Assembly: GCF_000959445.1 (NCBI RefSeq) | Contig: NZ_CP009630.1 | Location: forward strand, 2,198,094 to 2,262,093 | Reading direction: 5' to 3' | Length of the DNA: 64,000 nt | DNA from: Burkholderia vietnamiensis LMG 10929 | GTDB taxonomy: Bacteria; Pseudomonadota; Gammaproteobacteria; Burkholderiales; Burkholderiaceae | In this document: positions 45,946 to 55,299 of the stretch, piece after piece | Layout: every line of letters starts with the position of its first letter | Position numbering within the stretch: the stretch's first letter is position 1 | The notes under the pieces: generated by a model | What the model saw: the letters and a program-made list of their open reading frames with translations, nothing else | The model's database searches: none | Told to the model about the DNA's origin: nothing | Made by a program: the position numbers and the translations under genes

Positions 45946-46809
45946 TTAGTGCTGCTCGTGCTCGAGCATCGTCGCCAGCGCTTTCGTCAGTTCATTGACC
46001 ACCGGATCGGCGGTCGGCCGGTGCAGGATCGCGATGTCCATGTTCTCGATCGGCGCGAAGCCCTGCGTCGCGGTCAACACGACGTGCTCGTCGGTGACCG
46101 CGCGCGCGGGCAGCACGCTGATGCCGAGGCCGTCCGCGACGGCCGCCTGGATGCCGCTCAGGCTCGACGTCGTGAACGCGATGCGCCAGCGCCGGCCGCG
46201 TGCCTCGATCGCCTCGATCATGTCGTCGCGATAAAGCCCGCGCGGCGGGAACGCGACGATCGGCAGCGGATCGAGATCGATCGACGGATGCCGCGCGCTG
46301 TCGATCCAGCGCAGCTTCTCGGGCCAGCGCACGACCGCCTCGCGGCTGCCGCGCCGCTGCTTGATCAGCACCAGGTCGAGCTCGCCGCGATCGTACGCGG
46401 CGCTGACGTCGCGGCTCAGCCCGCACGTGACTTCCAGCTTCACCTGCGGATGATCGCGCTTGAACGCCGCGAGCGCGTGCGTCGTGCGGCCCGCCGCGAA
46501 ATCGTCGGGCACGCCGAGCCGGATCGTCAGCGCGACGGTGGCGCCCGTCAGCGCTTCGAGCATCTCGTCGTTCAACGCGAGCATGCGGCGCGCGTAGCTC
46601 AGCACGGTCACGCCCGCGTCGGTCGGCCGGACGTCGCGCGTGCCGCGGTCGAGCAGCCGGTGTCCGGCGATCTCCTCGAGCCGCCGCACCTTCTGGCTGA
46701 CGGTCGACTGCGTCGAATGCAGCCGTGCGGAGGCCGTCGTGAAACTGCCGCAATCCGCGACCATCACGAGCGCGCGCAGCAGGTCGAGGTCGAACAGGGG
46801 TCTATTCAT
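45946..46809 (-). CDS. LysR-family transcriptional regulator
   Basis: The 287-residue LysR protein (MNRPLFDLDLLRALVMVADCGSFT, then STQSTVSQKVRRLEEIAG) has a complete effector domain. It converges on the broken amidohydrolase gene, 21 bp apart, and may originally have controlled it. The target now is unknown. Confidence 0.88.
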   Translation of the reverse strand: MNRPLFDLDLLRALVMVADCGSFTTASARLHSTQSTVSQKVRRLEEIAGHRLLDRGTRDVRPTDAGVTVLSYARRMLALNDEMLEALTGATVALTIRLGVPDDFAAGRTTHALAAFKRDHPQVKLEVTCGLSRDVSAAYDRGELDLVLIKQRRGSREAVVRWPEKLRWIDSARHPSIDLDPLPIVAFPPRGLYRDDMIEAIEARGRRWRIAFTTSSLSGIQAAVADGLGISVLPARAVTDEHVVLTATQGFAPIENMDIAILHRPTADPVVNELTKALATMLEHEQH

Positions 46810-47092
46810 TTCCGCACTTGTTTGGATCGCCGCATTTCATTTTCAACTATCGGTGGGCGATTTTTAACATGGCCGGTGCGTGTCGGCAACCGCGATTGAT
46901 GTGGAGGCTGCACGCCATTACGCACTTCAACGCAGCGCTGGCGCGTGCGCTGGATGGGCGCGCTCGGCGGCCGCCTCTGGCGGAAGCGCGCGGTGCGTCG
47001 ATGTAGCGGGATACGACGGATCGGTCGACACTGAACGCCCCGGAAACCGCGCGTTAGCGGCCAGGCATAAGTTGCTCGGCGCGGTGACCGCT

Positions 47093-47830
47093 TCAGGTCT
47101 GGTGTCGGCCGGCGCCCGGCTTGAAGCGCGAGCCGAGCCGGTAACGATTGCCCGGATGCACGAAGTGCACGAACGTGACGGGTAAGCCGTTCGTCCAGGT
47201 GCGACGCGTGAGCGTCAGGCACGGCTCGTCGGCGGGCATGTCGAGCAGCCGTGCCTGCTCGCCGGTCGGCAGCGACGCGTCGACGACGTGCTCGATTTCG
47301 AGTTCGTGGTGCGACACGTTGTTGAACAGGTATTCGGACGGCGGCTCGACTTCGAAATCCTGATCGATGAAACCGGGCGCGGCGGCCGGATTGACGTAGC
47401 GGTCCTCGAGCTGGATCGGGCGGCCGTTCTCCTCGTGCACGCACACCACGTGAAAGACCGGCGTGTTGACGTCGAGCCCGAACGCGGCGGCCACGTCGAA
47501 CGACGCGGGCTCGCGCGCGCGGCTCAGTACGCGACAGCGGTATTCGTGGCCGCGCGCGCGAATCTCGTCGCGGATGTGCGCGATCATCAGCAGGTTCGAC
47601 TGCGGCTTCGCTTCGGCGACGAAGGTGCCGACGCCGGAGATCCGCTCGAGCACGCCTTCCTCGGTCAGCTCGCGCAGCGCGCGATTGACCGTCATGCGCG
47701 CGACGCCGAAGCGCGCGGCGAGATCGAGCTCGGATGGAATGCGCTCGCCCGTGCGCCATTCGCCCGACGCGACGTTCCGGCGAACGAGCGTCTTGATCTG
47801 CTGGAACGGTGCGGTGGCCTTCGTGACCAT
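47093..47830 (-). CDS. GntR-family regulator, HutC subfamily
   Basis: The 245-residue protein has an N-terminal GntR winged helix (WRTGERIPSELDLAARFGVARMTVNRALRELTEEG) and a C-terminal UTRA domain (ICVVH-like FHVVCVHEENGRPIQLEDRYVN, then LPTGEQARLLDMPADEPCL). HutC represses histidine use and responds to urocanate, but no hut genes are nearby, so the effector is unknown. It starts 31 bp downstream of the cupin remnant on the same strand. Confidence 0.88.
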   Translation of the reverse strand: MVTKATAPFQQIKTLVRRNVASGEWRTGERIPSELDLAARFGVARMTVNRALRELTEEGVLERISGVGTFVAEAKPQSNLLMIAHIRDEIRARGHEYRCRVLSRAREPASFDVAAAFGLDVNTPVFHVVCVHEENGRPIQLEDRYVNPAAAPGFIDQDFEVEPPSEYLFNNVSHHELEIEHVVDASLPTGEQARLLDMPADEPCLTLTRRTWTNGLPVTFVHFVHPGNRYRLGSRFKPGAGRHQT

Positions 47831-47861
47831 CGGTGGATCCTCGCGCGTAGAAGTGACGACG

Positions 47862-48167
47862 CTAGCCGTCGTGACTGACGATGACCAGGATCTCCGCCTG
47901 CGGGGTGCCGACGCTGCGCGTGCGGTGCGGGATCAGTGCGTTGAAATAGACTGAATCGCCGGTCGCGAGTTGCACCGTCTCGTTGGGAAATTCGATCTCG
48001 ACGCGCCCCTTGTGGACGAACGGGAATTCCCTGCGTTCGTGCTCGCGAAACGTCGACGCCACGAATTCGTGCAGCGGCGGTACGACGAACGGCAGCGTCT
48101 TCTTCGGCGCGAGGCCGGCGGCGATGCTTTTGGGGCGATGCGCGTCGTGGCCGGCGGCCGCTCCCAT
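47862..48167 (-). pseudogene. Cupin half of an XRE-cupin regulator
   Basis: The 101-residue frame covers a C-terminal cupin domain: PFVHKGRVEIEFPNETVQLATGDSVYFNALIPHR with the ligand-like His/Gly pattern and a closing strand AEILVIVS. The usual N-terminal XRE helix-turn-helix is absent: the upstream DNA to the SDR gene holds none. It is most likely a deletion remnant next to the HutC-type gene; a real short cupin is the alternative. Confidence 0.65.
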
Positions 48168-48204
48168 TGCCGTGCGCTCGCCGGCACGCGTGACGGTGTG
48201 CGGC

Positions 48205-48969
48205 TCAGCCGGCCGGCAGGTTGCGGACGTCGGCCGTCGGCTCGGCGCCGAACGCGTCGCTGAGCGCGTAGCGGATCAGATGCCGCGCGGCCTCGTCGGG
48301 CGTCGACAGCGCGCCGCTCGCTTTCAGCGCGTCGAATTTTTCTCGCATCGGGAAGTTGGCTTCGCTGGTCGAGCGGATCGTTGCCTGCATGCCGGTGTCG
48401 ACGACACCCGGCGCGACGCTGCAGATCCGCAGCGCGCGGTTCGCGTCGAGCGCGACGGCGCGCGCGTGGTGATCGAGCGCGGCCTTCGTCGCGCAGTAGA
48501 CGCTCCAGCCCGCGTATGCGTTGCGGGCGGCGCCGCTCGACACGTGCAGCACGCGGCATTCGGTCGGCGCCGCTGCGGCTTGCACGAGCGCGGCCGACAG
48601 CATCAGCGGGGCGGCGACGTTCAGCGCGACCGCGCGCGCGACCAGCGCCGGGTCTTGCGCGGCCAGCGGGCCGATCGGATCGACGACGCCTGCGTTATTG
48701 AACAGCAGGACGAGCGATGCGCCGTCGACGAAGCTGCGCAGCGCGCCGCCGGCGAGCCAGGCAGCCACGGCCGCGGTGTCGGACAGGTCGAGTTCGGTCT
48801 CGACAAGGCGATCGCCGGCTGTTGCGGCGAGCGACGGATGCCGGCTGCGCGATACGCCGAGCACGGCGATGTCCTGCTGCAGCAATTGTTCGGCGAGCGA
48901 TGCGCCGAGGCCGCGCGTATGTCCGGTGACGATGGCGCGCACGCTGGGTGCGCAAGCGGTTGCATTCAT
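48205..48969 (-). CDS. Short-chain dehydrogenase (YueD/sepiapterin-reductase-like)
   Basis: The 254-residue SDR has TGHTRGLGASLAEQLLQ as the cofactor motif, FNNAG, and YCATKAALDH as the YxxxK catalytic pair. The pattern resembles benzil/sepiapterin reductases. The ATG at 48969 is chosen; the frame is open far upstream only because the tandem-repeat tract lacks stops. The 800 bp in front hold the repeats and no gene. Confidence 0.87.
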   Translation of the reverse strand: MNATACAPSVRAIVTGHTRGLGASLAEQLLQQDIAVLGVSRSRHPSLAATAGDRLVETELDLSDTAAVAAWLAGGALRSFVDGASLVLLFNNAGVVDPIGPLAAQDPALVARAVALNVAAPLMLSAALVQAAAAPTECRVLHVSSGAARNAYAGWSVYCATKAALDHHARAVALDANRALRICSVAPGVVDTGMQATIRSTSEANFPMREKFDALKASGALSTPDEAARHLIRYALSDAFGAEPTADVRNLPAG

Positions 48970-49218
48970 GGGGGTGAGCGAGTGTGCGGATGAGGGAGCG
49001 AACAGGGGCGCGAACGTGCGGAGCGGAGGCGCGGCGGCACGGCAGGCGATGCGCCGATGCGCCGGCGCGAATGCGCGAGCGGATCGCGCAGCGTCGCGAC
49101 GCGTGACGCGTATCGTAGCGCCGGCGTGCGCGACGCGCAAACGGGCAAACGGGCAAACGGGCAAACGCACCGACGCACGAACGCACGAACGCGCCAATGC
49201 GCCAATGCGCCAATGCGC

Positions 49219-49296
49219 CAACGCCAACGCCAACGCCGACGCCGACGCCAACGCCAACGCCAACGCCAACGCCAACGCCAACGCCAACGCCAACGC
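49219..49296 (+). repeat. 6-bp tandem repeat, 13 copies
   Basis: Thirteen CAACGC units, two of them CGACGC. Preceding DNA (49139-49218) has imperfect CAATGCGC and ACGGGCAA 8-bp units of the same type. Confidence 0.9.
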
Positions 49297-49302
49297 GCAA
49301 AG

Positions 49303-49417
49303 GCGCAAGGCGCAAGGCGCAAGGCGCAAGGCGCAAGGCGCAAAGGCGCAAAGGCGCAAAGGCGCAAAGGCGCAAAGGCGCAAGGGCGCAAGGGCGCAAG
49401 GGCGCAAGGGCGCAAGG
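49303..49417 (+). repeat. Nested 7- and 8-bp tandem repeats
   Basis: Five copies of GCGCAAG (49303-49337), five of GCGCAAAG (49338-49377) and five of GCGCAAGG (49378-49417) follow one another, showing stepwise unit change. Confidence 0.9.
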
Positions 49418-49453
49418 GCGAATACGCCGGAGTGCAGAGACGCAGCGACGCCA

Positions 49454-49563
49454 GGGCACAAGGGCACAAGGGCACAAGGGCACAAGGGCACAAGGGCACA
49501 AGGGCACAAGGGCACAAGGGCACAAGGGCACAAGGGCACAAGGGCACAAGGGCACAAGGGCAC
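49454..49563 (+). repeat. 8-bp tandem repeat, 13.75 copies
   Basis: Thirteen perfect GGGCACAA units and a partial GGGCAC. The unit differs by one base from the GCGCAAGG family when phased as GGGCGCAA. Unit length is not a multiple of three. Confidence 0.95.
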
Positions 49564-49776
49564 GGCGCCGCCCGCAGCCAGAATCCACAGCAACGAACAT
49601 CCCACCATCCCCCACCCGCCATACCGCCCGCACGCCCCCGCTGCGGCAAGTCGGCGCGCCGTGCCCCGCACGCGCGCCGCGCGTCACCGCGCGAGCTATC
49701 ATATGGCTCGCCCGTCCGCGCCGCCGGACCGGCGAGCCACCGATTCCCTTCACCCGCTGCACGTTGCGACGCCATC

Positions 49777-50487
49777 ATGAACACCACGCCGGACCTGCCC
49801 ACGCCCCGCGCCCTGCGCGAACTCACGCCTCTCGAGGCCCGCATTCTCGGGGTGCTCGTGGAGAAGCAGCACACGGTGCCGGACACCTATCCGCTGTCGC
49901 TGAACGCGCTGACCGCCGGCTGCAACCAGAAAACCGCGCGCTCGCCGGTGATGAGCGTCGGCGAGGACGAGGTCACGGCCGCGCTCGACGGGCTCAAGCA
50001 CCTGAGCCTCGTGATGGAGGGCAGCAGCAGCCGCGTGCCGCGTTTCGAGCACAACATGAACCGCGTGCTCGGGATTCCGAGCCAGGCGATCGCGCTGCTG
50101 ACGATCCTGCTGCTGCGCGGTCCGCAGACGGCCGCCGAGCTGCGCCTGAACAGCGCGCGCCTGCACGGCTTCGCCGACATCTCGTCGGTCGAGGCATTCC
50201 TCGACGAGCTCGCGGCGCGCGCACAGCCGCTCGTCGTGCGGCTGCCGCGCGCGCCCGGTGCGCGCGAGAACCGCTGGATGCACCTGATGTGCGGCGACGT
50301 GAACCTCGCCGACTTCGCCGGTTCGGACGCGGGCGGCGGCGCGGATGCCGTTCCGCCGTCCGAGTTCGAGGCGCTGAAGGCCGAGCAGAAGCGGCTCGCC
50401 GATGAAGTGGCGCGCTTGAATGCGCTGGTTCAGCGCATGGCGACCGAGCTCGGCATCGACGTCGACGCGCCCGGCGACGCCGGCTGA
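49777..50487 (+). CDS. yceH: YceH-family protein (DUF480)
   Basis: The 236-residue protein of the UPF0502/DUF480 family has two winged-helix-like domains: LTPLEARILGVLVEKQHTVP and GCNQKTARSP, followed by a C-terminal coiled-coil segment (EFEALKAEQKRLADEVARLN). The molecular role is unknown; it may bind DNA or protein. The ATG at 49777 is the family start; the frame continues 5' through the repeats without stop. Confidence 0.9.
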   Translation: MNTTPDLPTPRALRELTPLEARILGVLVEKQHTVPDTYPLSLNALTAGCNQKTARSPVMSVGEDEVTAALDGLKHLSLVMEGSSSRVPRFEHNMNRVLGIPSQAIALLTILLLRGPQTAAELRLNSARLHGFADISSVEAFLDELAARAQPLVVRLPRAPGARENRWMHLMCGDVNLADFAGSDAGGGADAVPPSEFEALKAEQKRLADEVARLNALVQRMATELGIDVDAPGDAG

Positions 50488-50684
50488 GCATCACGCGTCG
50501 GCCGCGCGCGCAGCATGCCGATGCGCGCGGATGCGCGCCCGGCGCGCAGCCGCTTCAACCGCCGGCGTCGCGCATCGCGCATGGCGCACGCGTCGCCGAG
50601 ACGACACGGCGACGCATAGACGGCCTTGCTCGAATGCCATAATCGCGCTTGCCCATCATTTCGGATGTACCGCGGAGAATTTCC

Positions 50685-51815
50685 ATGCATAACCTCGACA
50701 ATCCCTCCCACGATCGCGAGGTAGGCAGCGCCGACGCGACGCAAGACACGACCCGCATCGACGACGTCCGCATCGGCGCCGTGCGCCCGCTGATCTCGCC
50801 CGCGCTGCTGCAGGACGAGCTGCCGGTGCCGGCCGGCACGCAGACGCTCGTCGAGGACACGCGGCGCGCGATCGGCGACATCCTGCACGGCCGCGACGAC
50901 CGGCTGCTGGTCGTCGTCGGCCCGTGCTCGATCCACGACCACGACCAGGCGCTCGAGTACGCGCGCCGCCTGAAGGCCGCCGCCGACGCGCTGCAGGACG
51001 ATCTGCTGATCACGATGCGCGTGTACTTCGAGAAGCCGCGCACGACGGTCGGCTGGAAGGGCTACATCAACGATCCGCGTCTGGACGGCAGCTTCCGCAT
51101 CAACGAAGGGCTGCGCGCGGCACGACAGCTGCTGCTCGACATCAACGCGCTCGGCCTGCCGGCGTCGACCGAATTCCTCGACCTGCTGAGCCCGCAGTAC
51201 ATCGCGGATCTGATCGCGTGGGGCGCCATCGGCGCGCGCACCACCGAGAGCCAGAGCCATCGTCAGCTCGCATCGGGCCTGAGCTGCCCGATCGGCTTCA
51301 AGAACGGCACCGACGGCGGCGTGCAGGTCGCGGCCGATGCGATCGTCGCCGCGCGCGCGAGCCACGCGTTCATGGGAATGACGAAGATGGGCATGGCCGC
51401 GATCTTCGAGACGCGCGGCAACGACGACGCGCACGTGATCCTGCGCGGCGGCAAGAATGGTCCGAACTACGACGCCGAGCACGTCGAAGCGAGCTGCGCG
51501 GTGCTGCGCAAGAGCGGGTTGCGCGAGCAGGTGATGGTCGATTGCTCGCATGCGAACTCGAACAAGTCGCACGAGCGGCAGATCGACGTCGCGCAGGATC
51601 TCGCGCGCCAGCTGTCGCAGGGCGAGCAGCGCATCATCGGCGTGATGGTGGAGAGCCATCTCGAGGCCGGCCGTCAGGATCTGAAGCCGGGCGTGCCGCT
51701 GAAGTACGGCGTGTCGATCACCGATGCATGTCTGAGCTGGTCGCAGACGGAGCCGGTGCTCGACGTGCTCGCGCAAGCCGTGCGGCAGCGCCGCGGCGCG
51801 TCGCGCAACGCGTGA
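50685..51815 (+). CDS. aroG: 3-deoxy-7-phosphoheptulonate synthase (class I, AroG type)
   Basis: This 376-residue enzyme makes DAHP from PEP and erythrose 4-phosphate, the first step of aromatic amino acid synthesis. Class I motifs VVGPCSIHDHDQALEYARRL, GFKNGTDG and DCSHANSNKSH are present. The N-terminal extension of about 40 residues matches AroG-type feedback-sensitive forms. GGAG lies seven bases before the ATG at 50685. No other aro gene is adjacent. Confidence 0.93.
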   Translation: MHNLDNPSHDREVGSADATQDTTRIDDVRIGAVRPLISPALLQDELPVPAGTQTLVEDTRRAIGDILHGRDDRLLVVVGPCSIHDHDQALEYARRLKAAADALQDDLLITMRVYFEKPRTTVGWKGYINDPRLDGSFRINEGLRAARQLLLDINALGLPASTEFLDLLSPQYIADLIAWGAIGARTTESQSHRQLASGLSCPIGFKNGTDGGVQVAADAIVAARASHAFMGMTKMGMAAIFETRGNDDAHVILRGGKNGPNYDAEHVEASCAVLRKSGLREQVMVDCSHANSNKSHERQIDVAQDLARQLSQGEQRIIGVMVESHLEAGRQDLKPGVPLKYGVSITDACLSWSQTEPVLDVLAQAVRQRRGASRNA

Positions 51816-52259
51816 CCTGTCCGTATCGGACCTCGCGGCGAAGTTCTGCCGCAGCCCGAGGACGTCCAGCGCGCACGAGGAATCGGCGTTTCGCAAGCCC
51901 GGCGTCCGCAGCGACGCCGAGCCGTTCGCATCGCGGCAAGCGCATCGACGAAGGCCGCGTCGCGCAAATTCGACGCTGCAGCAGCGATTCCGCCACGCCG
52001 CCGCGCACGATCTTTTGATCTTCATCGAGCGCGATGCGCATCGGCGTCGCACGCTCAACGCACGATCGGGCGAATGCCGCTACCATGAACGCGTGTTGCA
52101 CGCTGCGGGCCGGTCATGCCGGCTCGTCATGCACACCCGCGGCGGCGGCGAGTGTGGCCGTCACGCGTCCGACGAAGCGCGCGGTACTCACCGATCGGCC
52201 GTTATCCCGCGTCGCTTTGCTCCCGGAATCAACAACAACCGAACCGGAGTGCAATACGC
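51816..52259. other. Non-coding interval
   Basis: 444 bp between aroG and the PRC-barrel gene. Open frames are Arg-rich shadows; no gene or structured element is supported. Confidence 0.5.
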
Positions 52260-52688
52260 ATGAAGTTCTATAAAACCCTCATCGCAGCAACCGTCCTCGC
52301 GTCCAGCGTCAGCGCGCACGCGCAGATCGCCGGCTCGCAGCCGCTCAGCGTCACCGTCGAGCAATCGCAGGCGCTGCTCGAAGGCTGGAGCGTGAAGAAA
52401 AGCGTGCTCGGCAAGACCGTGTACAACGACGCGAACCAGAAGGTCGGCACGGTGCGCGACCTGATCGTCGCACCGGACGGCTCGGTGTCGGCGGCGATCG
52501 TGTCGGCCGGCGGCTTCCTCGGCGTTGCCGCGCATGACGTCGCGGTGCCGATCGCATCGCTCGACGTGCGCAACGGCAACATCTATCTGCCGGGCGCGAC
52601 GAAGGCCGCGCTGAAGGCCACGCCGGCATTCCAGTACACGAAGGTGCCGTCGCCGCCGAAGCCCCGCAAGGTCGACGAGAAGCACTGA
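52260..52688 (+). CDS. Secreted PRC-barrel domain protein
   Basis: The 142-residue protein has a signal peptide (KTLIAATVLASSVSAHAQ) and a single PRC-barrel (VYNDANQKVGTVRDLIVAPDGSV, then GGFLGVAAHDVAVP). PRC-barrels are small beta-barrel binding or stability domains; the role of this exported form is unknown. The C terminus is a Pro/Lys-rich tail. Confidence 0.85.
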   Translation: MKFYKTLIAATVLASSVSAHAQIAGSQPLSVTVEQSQALLEGWSVKKSVLGKTVYNDANQKVGTVRDLIVAPDGSVSAAIVSAGGFLGVAAHDVAVPIASLDVRNGNIYLPGATKAALKATPAFQYTKVPSPPKPRKVDEKH

Positions 52689-52778
52689 CCCTCCGCGCCC
52701 GGTACGCAACGTGCCGGGCCGGGCCGAGCGCGCGCGATGTCGCCGCGCGCGTCGGCCCAGCGCCCATCCGCTGGCATC

Positions 52779-52808
52779 TACGTAATTCTACGTAGCGCTG
52801 CATACGTA
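52779..52808. promoter_or_regulatory. Three TACGTA palindromes upstream of cstA
   Basis: TACGTA occurs at 52779-52784, 52789-52794 and 52803-52808, the last two as CTACGTAG and ATACGTAG, 147-176 bp before the cstA start. They may form an operator with 10- and 14-bp spacing. Confidence 0.45.
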
Positions 52809-52954
52809 GTTGTGCGCTTGTACGCCTTCCCCTTGCACGGAATACTACCGACCACCGCCGCACAACAGTGCGCGGCGACGCATCGACGTCACGCGGGTTC
52901 GGTCACACCTCTCGCCGAATCCACTTAAAACCACATAGGAGACGAGGAACCGCC

Positions 52955-55033
52955 ATGAATCGGGCTTCCAGTACCTTGCTATGGACCGCGGTCGCGCTGC
53001 TCGGCGCCTTCGCGTTCGGCACGATCGCACTTGCGCACGGCGAACGCGTCAGCGCGCTGTGGATCGTGATCGCAGCAGTCTGTGTCTATCTGATCGCATA
53101 TCGCTTCTACAGCCGTTTCATCGCCAGCAAGGTGATGCAGCTCGACGGGCTGCGGATGACGCCGGCCGTCAAATACAACGACGGCCTCGACTACGTACCG
53201 ACCAACAAATACGTGCTGTTCGGCCATCACTTCGCCGCGATCGCCGGCGCCGGGCCGCTCGTCGGGCCGGTGCTCGCCGCGCAGATGGGCTACACGCCGG
53301 GGATGCTGTGGATCCTGGGCGGCGTCGTGTTCGCAGGCGCCGTGCAGGACTTCATCGTGCTGTTCATCTCGACGCGTCGCGACGGCCGCTCGCTCGGCGA
53401 CCTCGTCAAGATGGAGCTCGGCACGGTGCCCGGCGTGATCGCGCTGTTCGGCGCGTTCCTGATCATGGTGATCATCCTCGCGGTGCTCGCGCTGATCGTC
53501 GTGAAGGCGCTGACGAATTCGCCGTGGGGCACGTTCACCGTCGCCGCGACGATTCCGATCGCACTGTTCATGGGCATCTACACGCGCTACATCCGCCCGG
53601 GCCGCATCGGCGAAGTGTCGATCATCGGCTTCGTGCTGCTGATGGCGTCGATCGCGTTCGGTCAGGCCGTGCACGATTCGCCGACGCTCGCCGCATGGTT
53701 CACGTTCAGCGGCACGCAGCTTACGTGGATCCTGATCGGCTACGGCTTCATCGCGTCGGTGCTGCCGGTGTGGCTGCTGCTCGCGCCGCGCGACTACCTG
53801 TCGACGTTCCTGAAGATCGGCACGATCCTCGGCCTCGCGATCGGCATTCTGGTCGTCGCGCCGGAACTGAAGATGCCCGCGCTGACGAAGTTCGTCGACG
53901 GCACCGGCCCCGTCTGGTCGGGCAACCTGTTCCCGTTCCTGTTCATCACGATCGCGTGCGGCGCGGTGTCGGGCTTCCACGCGCTGATCTCATCGGGCAC
54001 GACGCCGAAGCTGATCGACAACGAAACCAACGCGCGCTTCATCGGCTATGGCGCGATGCTGATGGAATCGTTCGTCGCGATCATGGCGCTGGTCGCCGCA
54101 TGCGTGATCGAGCCGGGCGTCTACTTCGCGATGAACGCGCCGGCGGCCGTGCTCGGCTCGACGCCGGAAGCGGTTGCCAACACCGTCACGCAATGGGGCT
54201 TCGTGCTGACGCCCGACATGCTCACGCAGACGGCGAAGGCCGTCGGCGAAACGACGATCATCGCCCGCGCGGGCGGCGCACCGACGCTGGCCGTCGGCAT
54301 GGCGCACATCCTGCATCAGGTGATCGGCGGCGAAGCGATGATGGCGTTCTGGTATCACTTCGCGATCCTGTTCGAGGCGCTGTTCATCCTGACGGCCGTC
54401 GATGCAGGCACGCGCGCCGGCCGCTTCATGCTGCAGGACCTGCTCGGCACGTTCCACCCGGCGCTCAAGCGCACGGAATCGCTGCCGGCGAACCTGGTCG
54501 CCACCGCGCTGTGCGTGGCCGCGTGGGGCTACTTCCTGTATCAGGGCGTGGTCGATCCGCTCGGCGGCATCAACACGCTGTGGCCGCTGTTCGGCATCTC
54601 GAACCAGATGCTCGCCGCGATCGCGCTGGTGCTCGGCACCGTCGTGCTGTTCAAGATGAAGCGCGAGCGCTACGCATGGGTGACGATCGTGCCGACCGCA
54701 TGGCTGCTGATCTGCACGCTCACGGCCGGCTGGCAGAAGATCTTCGACGCGAACCCGAAGGTCAGCTTCCTCGCGCATGCGGCCAAGCTGCAGGCGTCGG
54801 TGGACCAGGGCAAGGTGCTCGCGCCGGCGAAGTCGCTCGCGCAGATGAAGCGGATCATCTTCAACGACTACGTCGATGCGGCGCTGGCCGGGCTGTTCAT
54901 CTTCGTCGTCGTGGCGATCGCGGTGTACGGGCTGCTCGCCGTGCTGCGCGCGCGCCGCGAGGCGAAGCCGAGCGTGCGCGAGACGCCGTACGAGCCGATG
55001 CCGGCCGCGCAGGCGCTCGGCAGCGGACGCTGA
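52955..55033 (+). CDS. cstA: Carbon starvation protein A, pyruvate/peptide transporter family
   Basis: The 692-residue inner-membrane protein has about 16-18 transmembrane helices and the CstA signatures KYVLFGHHFAAIAGAGPLVGP and GGAPTLAVGMAHIL. CstA-family proteins import pyruvate or peptides in carbon starvation. GGAGACGAGGAA precedes the ATG. It is followed after 12 bp by ybdD, the usual partner. Confidence 0.94.
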   Translation: MNRASSTLLWTAVALLGAFAFGTIALAHGERVSALWIVIAAVCVYLIAYRFYSRFIASKVMQLDGLRMTPAVKYNDGLDYVPTNKYVLFGHHFAAIAGAGPLVGPVLAAQMGYTPGMLWILGGVVFAGAVQDFIVLFISTRRDGRSLGDLVKMELGTVPGVIALFGAFLIMVIILAVLALIVVKALTNSPWGTFTVAATIPIALFMGIYTRYIRPGRIGEVSIIGFVLLMASIAFGQAVHDSPTLAAWFTFSGTQLTWILIGYGFIASVLPVWLLLAPRDYLSTFLKIGTILGLAIGILVVAPELKMPALTKFVDGTGPVWSGNLFPFLFITIACGAVSGFHALISSGTTPKLIDNETNARFIGYGAMLMESFVAIMALVAACVIEPGVYFAMNAPAAVLGSTPEAVANTVTQWGFVLTPDMLTQTAKAVGETTIIARAGGAPTLAVGMAHILHQVIGGEAMMAFWYHFAILFEALFILTAVDAGTRAGRFMLQDLLGTFHPALKRTESLPANLVATALCVAAWGYFLYQGVVDPLGGINTLWPLFGISNQMLAAIALVLGTVVLFKMKRERYAWVTIVPTAWLLICTLTAGWQKIFDANPKVSFLAHAAKLQASVDQGKVLAPAKSLAQMKRIIFNDYVDAALAGLFIFVVVAIAVYGLLAVLRARREAKPSVRETPYEPMPAAQALGSGR

Positions 55034-55045
55034 CGGGAGGCCGCG

Positions 55046-55252
55046 ATGTTCACCGATCTCGGCAGCGACCTGCGCAGCGCGGGCCGTTACCTCGGGCAGG
55101 CGTTGCGGCTGATGGTCGGGCTGCCCGACTACGACACCTACGTCGCGCACATGCGCGACACCCATCCGGACCGCGAGCCGATGACCTACGAGGAATTCTT
55201 CCGCGAGCGTCAGAACGCGCGGTACGGGTCCGGGGCAGGGAAGTGTTGCTGA
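55046..55252 (+). CDS. ybdD: YbdD/YjiX-family small protein
   Basis: The 68-residue protein ([21 protein letters not shown], then [16 protein letters not shown]) is the DUF466 partner usually encoded directly after cstA and thought to help its function. It ends in a GKCC tail. The next feature is a strong terminator. Confidence 0.92.
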   Translation: MFTDLGSDLRSAGRYLGQALRLMVGLPDYDTYVAHMRDTHPDREPMTYEEFFRERQNARYGSGAGKCC

Positions 55253-55299
55253 ACCGGGCCGGCGCAGCCGGCCGGTAGCGGTCCGTCGACGGATCCGAA

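Larger units (their letters stand above)
48970..49776. other. Interval between divergent SDR and yceH genes, filled by tandem repeats
   Basis: About 800 bp between divergent starts. Apart from the repeats (49219-49563) there is no credible gene; long open frames across it on both strands exist because the repeat units contain no stop codons. Confidence 0.6.

Noticed and set aside
49219..49563. CRISPR array
   Set aside because: Units are 6-8 bp and directly adjacent, with no spacers of 25-40 bp and no cas genes.
48970..49671. Extension of the SDR gene through the repeats on the minus strand
   Set aside because: Same reason; the SDR cofactor motif begins soon after the ATG at 48969.
49057..49776. 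N-terminal extension of YceH through the tandem repeats
   Set aside because: The frame is open only because the repeat units lack stop codons; the family begins at 49777 and the extension is a repeated low-complexity string.
51718..52101. Minus-strand frame after aroG
   Set aside because: It overlaps the 3' end of aroG and has no domain pattern.
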